A stretch of 8,600 nt of DNA from Planctomycetaceae bacterium (GTDB lineage: Bacteria; Planctomycetota; Planctomycetia; Planctomycetales; Planctomycetaceae). This document shows positions 6,802 through 8,600 of the stretch, piece after piece. The position numbers and the translations under genes are program-made. Every line of letters begins with the position of its first letter. Within the stretch, counting starts at the first letter, position 1. The stretch lies in the NCBI GenBank assembly GCA_003445035.1, contig DLVV01000104.1, positions 1-8,600 of the forward strand, given 5' to 3'. The notes beneath the pieces were generated by a model. The model worked only from the letters and a program-made list of their open reading frames with translations. It had not been told where the DNA came from and ran no database searches.

Positions 6802-8417
6802 CGAATGGACAAAGCGAGATGGTCCCCCACAGGATGTTCGTGCGGCGATGCCAGTCGGCCGGCAACCGGCAGAAAGTCGTCGATTCCTCGGGCAAGTCGC
6901 TCAGCGGCACCAGGCTGCTGGCCGGCACGGTGGCCTTGAAGCGAGTGCTCAACCGCGGCGTGCTGGCGGCCGACGAGGAGATGGTCGGCGTGCTGGTGCC
7001 GCCGTCTGTCGGCGGCGCCCTGATCAACACGGCGCTGTCGCTGGATCACCGCGTCGCCGTCAATCTCAACTACACGCTCTCGCCGGACGTGATGAACTTC
7101 TGCATCAGCGAGTGCGGCATCAAGACGGTGGTCACCAGCCGGGCGTTCATGGAGAAGAGACCTTTCGAACCCGATGACGCCAAGCTGGTCTACCTCGAGG
7201 ACCTCGCGCAACAGGTGTCGTTCTTCGACAAGCTGGTCGGAGGCTACCAGGCCAAGTTCTGCTCGCCCGAGAAACTCGACCGCATCCACGACCTGAACAG
7301 CATCCAGCCCGAGGACCTGTTGACGATCATCTTCACCTCCGGTTCCACCGGGAATCCCAAGGGGGTGAAGCTCTCCAACCGCAATGTGTCTTCGAACATC
7401 GGCGCGGTCAACGAGTTGTTCCACATCACCGAGAAGGACGTGATCCTGGGCGTGCTGCCGTTTTTCCACTCGTTCGGATACACGGGAACGCTTTGGCTGA
7501 CGATGTCGCTGGAGGCCAGTTCCGTCTATCACTTCAACCCGCTCGACTCGCGTACGGTCGGCACGCTGTCGGATGAACACGACGTCTCGATCATCCTGGC
7601 GACGCCGACGTTCCTGAGAAGTTACATGCGCAGATGTACGCCCGAGCAGATGCATCACCTGGACCTGGTGATCGTGGGTGCCGAGAAGCTGCCCAAGGAC
7701 CTGGCCGAGCAGTTCAAGGAGAAGTTCGGGGTCGAGCCGACCGAGGGGTACGGAACGACCGAGTTGTCACCGGTGGCGTCGATGAACGTGCCGGACCACC
7801 GGGCGTCCGAGGGAGCCGATCCGGGAACCCGACTGGGTACCGTTGGCAAGGTGGCACCGGGCAGCGAGATCAAGGTGGTCGACCCGGACAGCCGGGCCGA
7901 CCTGGGTCTCGACACCGAGGGGTTGCTGATGTACCGGGGCCCCAACGTGATGGTGGGCTACCTGAACAACGACGAGGCGACGGCCGAAAAGATCCGTGAC
8001 GGCTGGTACGACACGGGTGACATGGGAGTGATCGACGAGGAGGGTTTCATCACGATCACGGGCCGAATGAGCCGTTTCTCGAAGATCGGCGGCGAGATGG
8101 TGCCTCACATCAAGATCGAACAGGAACTGGAACGGTTGATCGAGGGCGAGGACGAGGACCCGATGATCCAGGTCGCCGTCACGGCGGTGCCGGACGCTCG
8201 CAAGGGCGAGCGGCTGATCGTGTTGCACCGGCCACTGGGTGACAAGACGATCGACGGCCTGCTGCAAAGTCTCTCGGACCTCGGCCTGCCCAACATCTGG
8301 ATCCCCAGTTCCGACAGTTTCCTGGAAGTGGAAGAGATCCCGTTGCTGGGAACGGGGAAGATGGACCTGAAGGCGGTCCAGCAGGTGGCGACCGACAACT
8401 TTACTGACGGAGAATGA
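6798..8417 (+). CDS. Aas-type acyl-ACP/acyl-CoA synthetase (AMP-binding)
   Basis: This 539-residue adenylate-forming enzyme activates fatty acids through an acyl-AMP and passes them to a thiol acceptor, by analogy ACP. Adenylation-domain motifs are in order and intact: FTSGSTGNPKGV (179-190, phosphate-binding loop), PFFHSFG (221-227), YGTTE (318-322), YDTGD (404-408), GRMSRFSKIGGEMV (422-435) and PLLGTGKMD (515-523) with the catalytic Lys at 521. The sequences PFFHSFG, GR..RF.KI.GEMV and PLLG.GK are those of the C-terminal half of E. coli Aas rather than of FadD. Unlike E. coli Aas it carries no PlsC domain; that domain is in the overlapping upstream gene. No membrane helix is seen, so membrane localisation may depend on the partner. 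The start is GTG with a strong GGAGG site. Together with the upstream protein it completes a lysophospholipid re-acylation pathway. Whether the acceptor is ACP or CoA cannot be told from sequence. Confidence 0.9.
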   Translation: MTNGQSEMVPHRMFVRRCQSAGNRQKVVDSSGKSLSGTRLLAGTVALKRVLNRGVLAADEEMVGVLVPPSVGGALINTALSLDHRVAVNLNYTLSPDVMNFCISECGIKTVVTSRAFMEKRPFEPDDAKLVYLEDLAQQVSFFDKLVGGYQAKFCSPEKLDRIHDLNSIQPEDLLTIIFTSGSTGNPKGVKLSNRNVSSNIGAVNELFHITEKDVILGVLPFFHSFGYTGTLWLTMSLEASSVYHFNPLDSRTVGTLSDEHDVSIILATPTFLRSYMRRCTPEQMHHLDLVIVGAEKLPKDLAEQFKEKFGVEPTEGYGTTELSPVASMNVPDHRASEGADPGTRLGTVGKVAPGSEIKVVDPDSRADLGLDTEGLLMYRGPNVMVGYLNNDEATAEKIRDGWYDTGDMGVIDEEGFITITGRMSRFSKIGGEMVPHIKIEQELERLIEGEDEDPMIQVAVTAVPDARKGERLIVLHRPLGDKTIDGLLQSLSDLGLPNIWIPSSDSFLEVEEIPLLGTGKMDLKAVQQVATDNFTDGE

Positions 8418-8447
8418 TCGGCCGCCACGCCCGGTGCTCGACCGTTC

Positions 8448-8484
8448 TTGACACCATCAGGAGGTAGTTGCTACCTTCGCCAAC
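8448..8484 (+). promoter_or_regulatory. Candidate promoter of tRNA-Ala
   Basis: A perfect -35 hexamer TTGACA (8448-8453) is followed after 18 bp by TACCTT (8472-8477), with TGC directly before it forming an extended -10. The predicted start is near 8484. The -10 hexamer itself is only half-matching, but a perfect -35 this close to a tRNA gene is persuasive. Confidence 0.5.
8460..8478. repeat. Inverted repeat overlapping the tRNA promoter
   Basis: AGGTAG-TTG-CTACCT (8462-8476) is a perfect 6-bp inverted repeat that extends by a G-T and a G-C pair to 8460-8478. It covers the spacer and -10 region of the candidate promoter. It could be an operator, a hairpin ending readthrough from the synthetase gene (no T-tract follows), or chance. 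Confidence 0.35.
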
Positions 8485-8520
8485 GTTGACGGGAGCGGGT
8501 TGTTTCCCGCTTCTGTCGGC
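8485..8520 (+). other. Long hairpin in the tRNA-Ala precursor leader
   Basis: Bases 8485-8499 pair without interruption with 8506-8520 around the loop TTGTTT. The 15 pairs include four G-U wobbles; on the opposite strand these would be A-C mismatches, so the fold suits only plus-strand RNA. It begins at the predicted transcription start and ends seven bases before the mature tRNA. No T-tract follows, so it is not a standard intrinsic terminator. Confidence 0.55.
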
Positions 8521-8527
8521 TCTGCCT

Positions 8528-8600
8528 GGGGGATTAGCTCAGTTGGGAGAGCGTCTGGCTGGCAGCCAGAAGGTCAGGGGTTCGAGTCCCCTATCCTCCA
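8528..8600 (+). tRNA. tRNA-Ala (anticodon GGC)
   Basis: The 73 bases fold into a complete cloverleaf. The acceptor stem is GGGGGAT with ATCCTCC, followed by T8 and A9. The D stem is GCTC/GAGC. The anticodon stem TCTGG/CCAGA encloses the loop CTGGCAG, giving anticodon GGC, which reads GCC and GCU alanine codons. The variable loop is AGGTC, and the T arm is AGGGG-TTCGAGT-CCCCT. The third acceptor pair is G3-U70, the established alanine identity element. The final base is discriminator A73, and the window stops there, so it is not known whether CCA is encoded. Confidence 0.97.

Noticed and set aside
6717..7658. 313-codon minus-strand open frame opposite the synthetase
   Set aside because: Its translation is His/Arg/Asp/Val-rich without recognisable domains; the adenylation motifs on the plus strand explain the region.
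8459..8470. Perfect Shine-Dalgarno AGGAGGT downstream of the synthetase
   Set aside because: No ATG or GTG lies at a suitable distance; the only possible start is a TTG three bases away, opening a frame that runs straight into the tRNA. Its purines are better explained as part of the inverted repeat and promoter spacer.
8528..8600. tRNA-Ala at the window edge as a possible integration site for a mobile element
   Set aside because: The tRNA is complete, no duplicate 3' segment or integrase is seen in the window, and the sequence beyond the edge is not available.

Overview
The window looks like an ordinary chromosomal stretch from a high-GC planctomycete (Planctomycetota). This rests on family signatures rather than any search: two sulfatases close together, a membrane-anchored PQQ-type beta-propeller with the DWPQFRGPRRDG-like entry motif common in that phylum, a von Willebrand A (vWA) protein with the phylum-typical FFG...VVYVVDCSASM arrangement, and weak or variable Shine-Dalgarno signals with many GTG starts (four of the five complete genes).

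Layout, left to right. The C-terminal end of a sulfatase (1-342, +) enters from the left. It converges, with only 10 bp between stop codons, on a two-gene minus-strand operon: a sulfatase most like N-sulfoglucosamine sulfohydrolase/sulfamidase (3345-1948), then a three-helix membrane protein with a periplasmic PQQ-like propeller (1951-353). These two genes overlap by a GTGA. A 237-bp divergent intergenic region (3346-3582) separates them from a plus-strand set: a single-span vWA-domain protein (3583-4593), a fused LplT-like transporter and PlsC-type acyltransferase (4693-6801), and an Aas-type acyl-ACP/acyl-CoA synthetase (6798-8417) that overlaps the fusion gene by another GTGA. The last 110 bp before the right edge hold a candidate promoter, a small inverted repeat and a long RNA-type hairpin, followed by tRNA-Ala(GGC), whose discriminator base is the last base of the window.

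How the genes fit together. The last two protein genes together carry the three activities that E. coli divides between LplT (inner-membrane lysophospholipid flippase) and Aas (acyltransferase plus acyl-ACP synthetase). Here the gene boundary is moved: transporter and acyltransferase are fused and the synthetase is separate. This is the clearest functional module: import of lysophospholipid, activation of a fatty acid, and re-acylation at the inner membrane. The sulfatase-propeller pair is an exported desulfation module, plausibly acting on N-sulfated or other sulfated glycans. The vWA protein has an intact metal site but no identifiable partner here.

I did not find a CRISPR array, insertion sequence, phage gene or obviously new defence system. 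The most unusual items are the re-partitioned LplT/PlsC/Aas module, the long hairpin at the predicted 5' end of the tRNA-Ala precursor, and the strongly basic tail of the sulfatase, whose Lys codons also supply a ribosome-binding site for the next gene.
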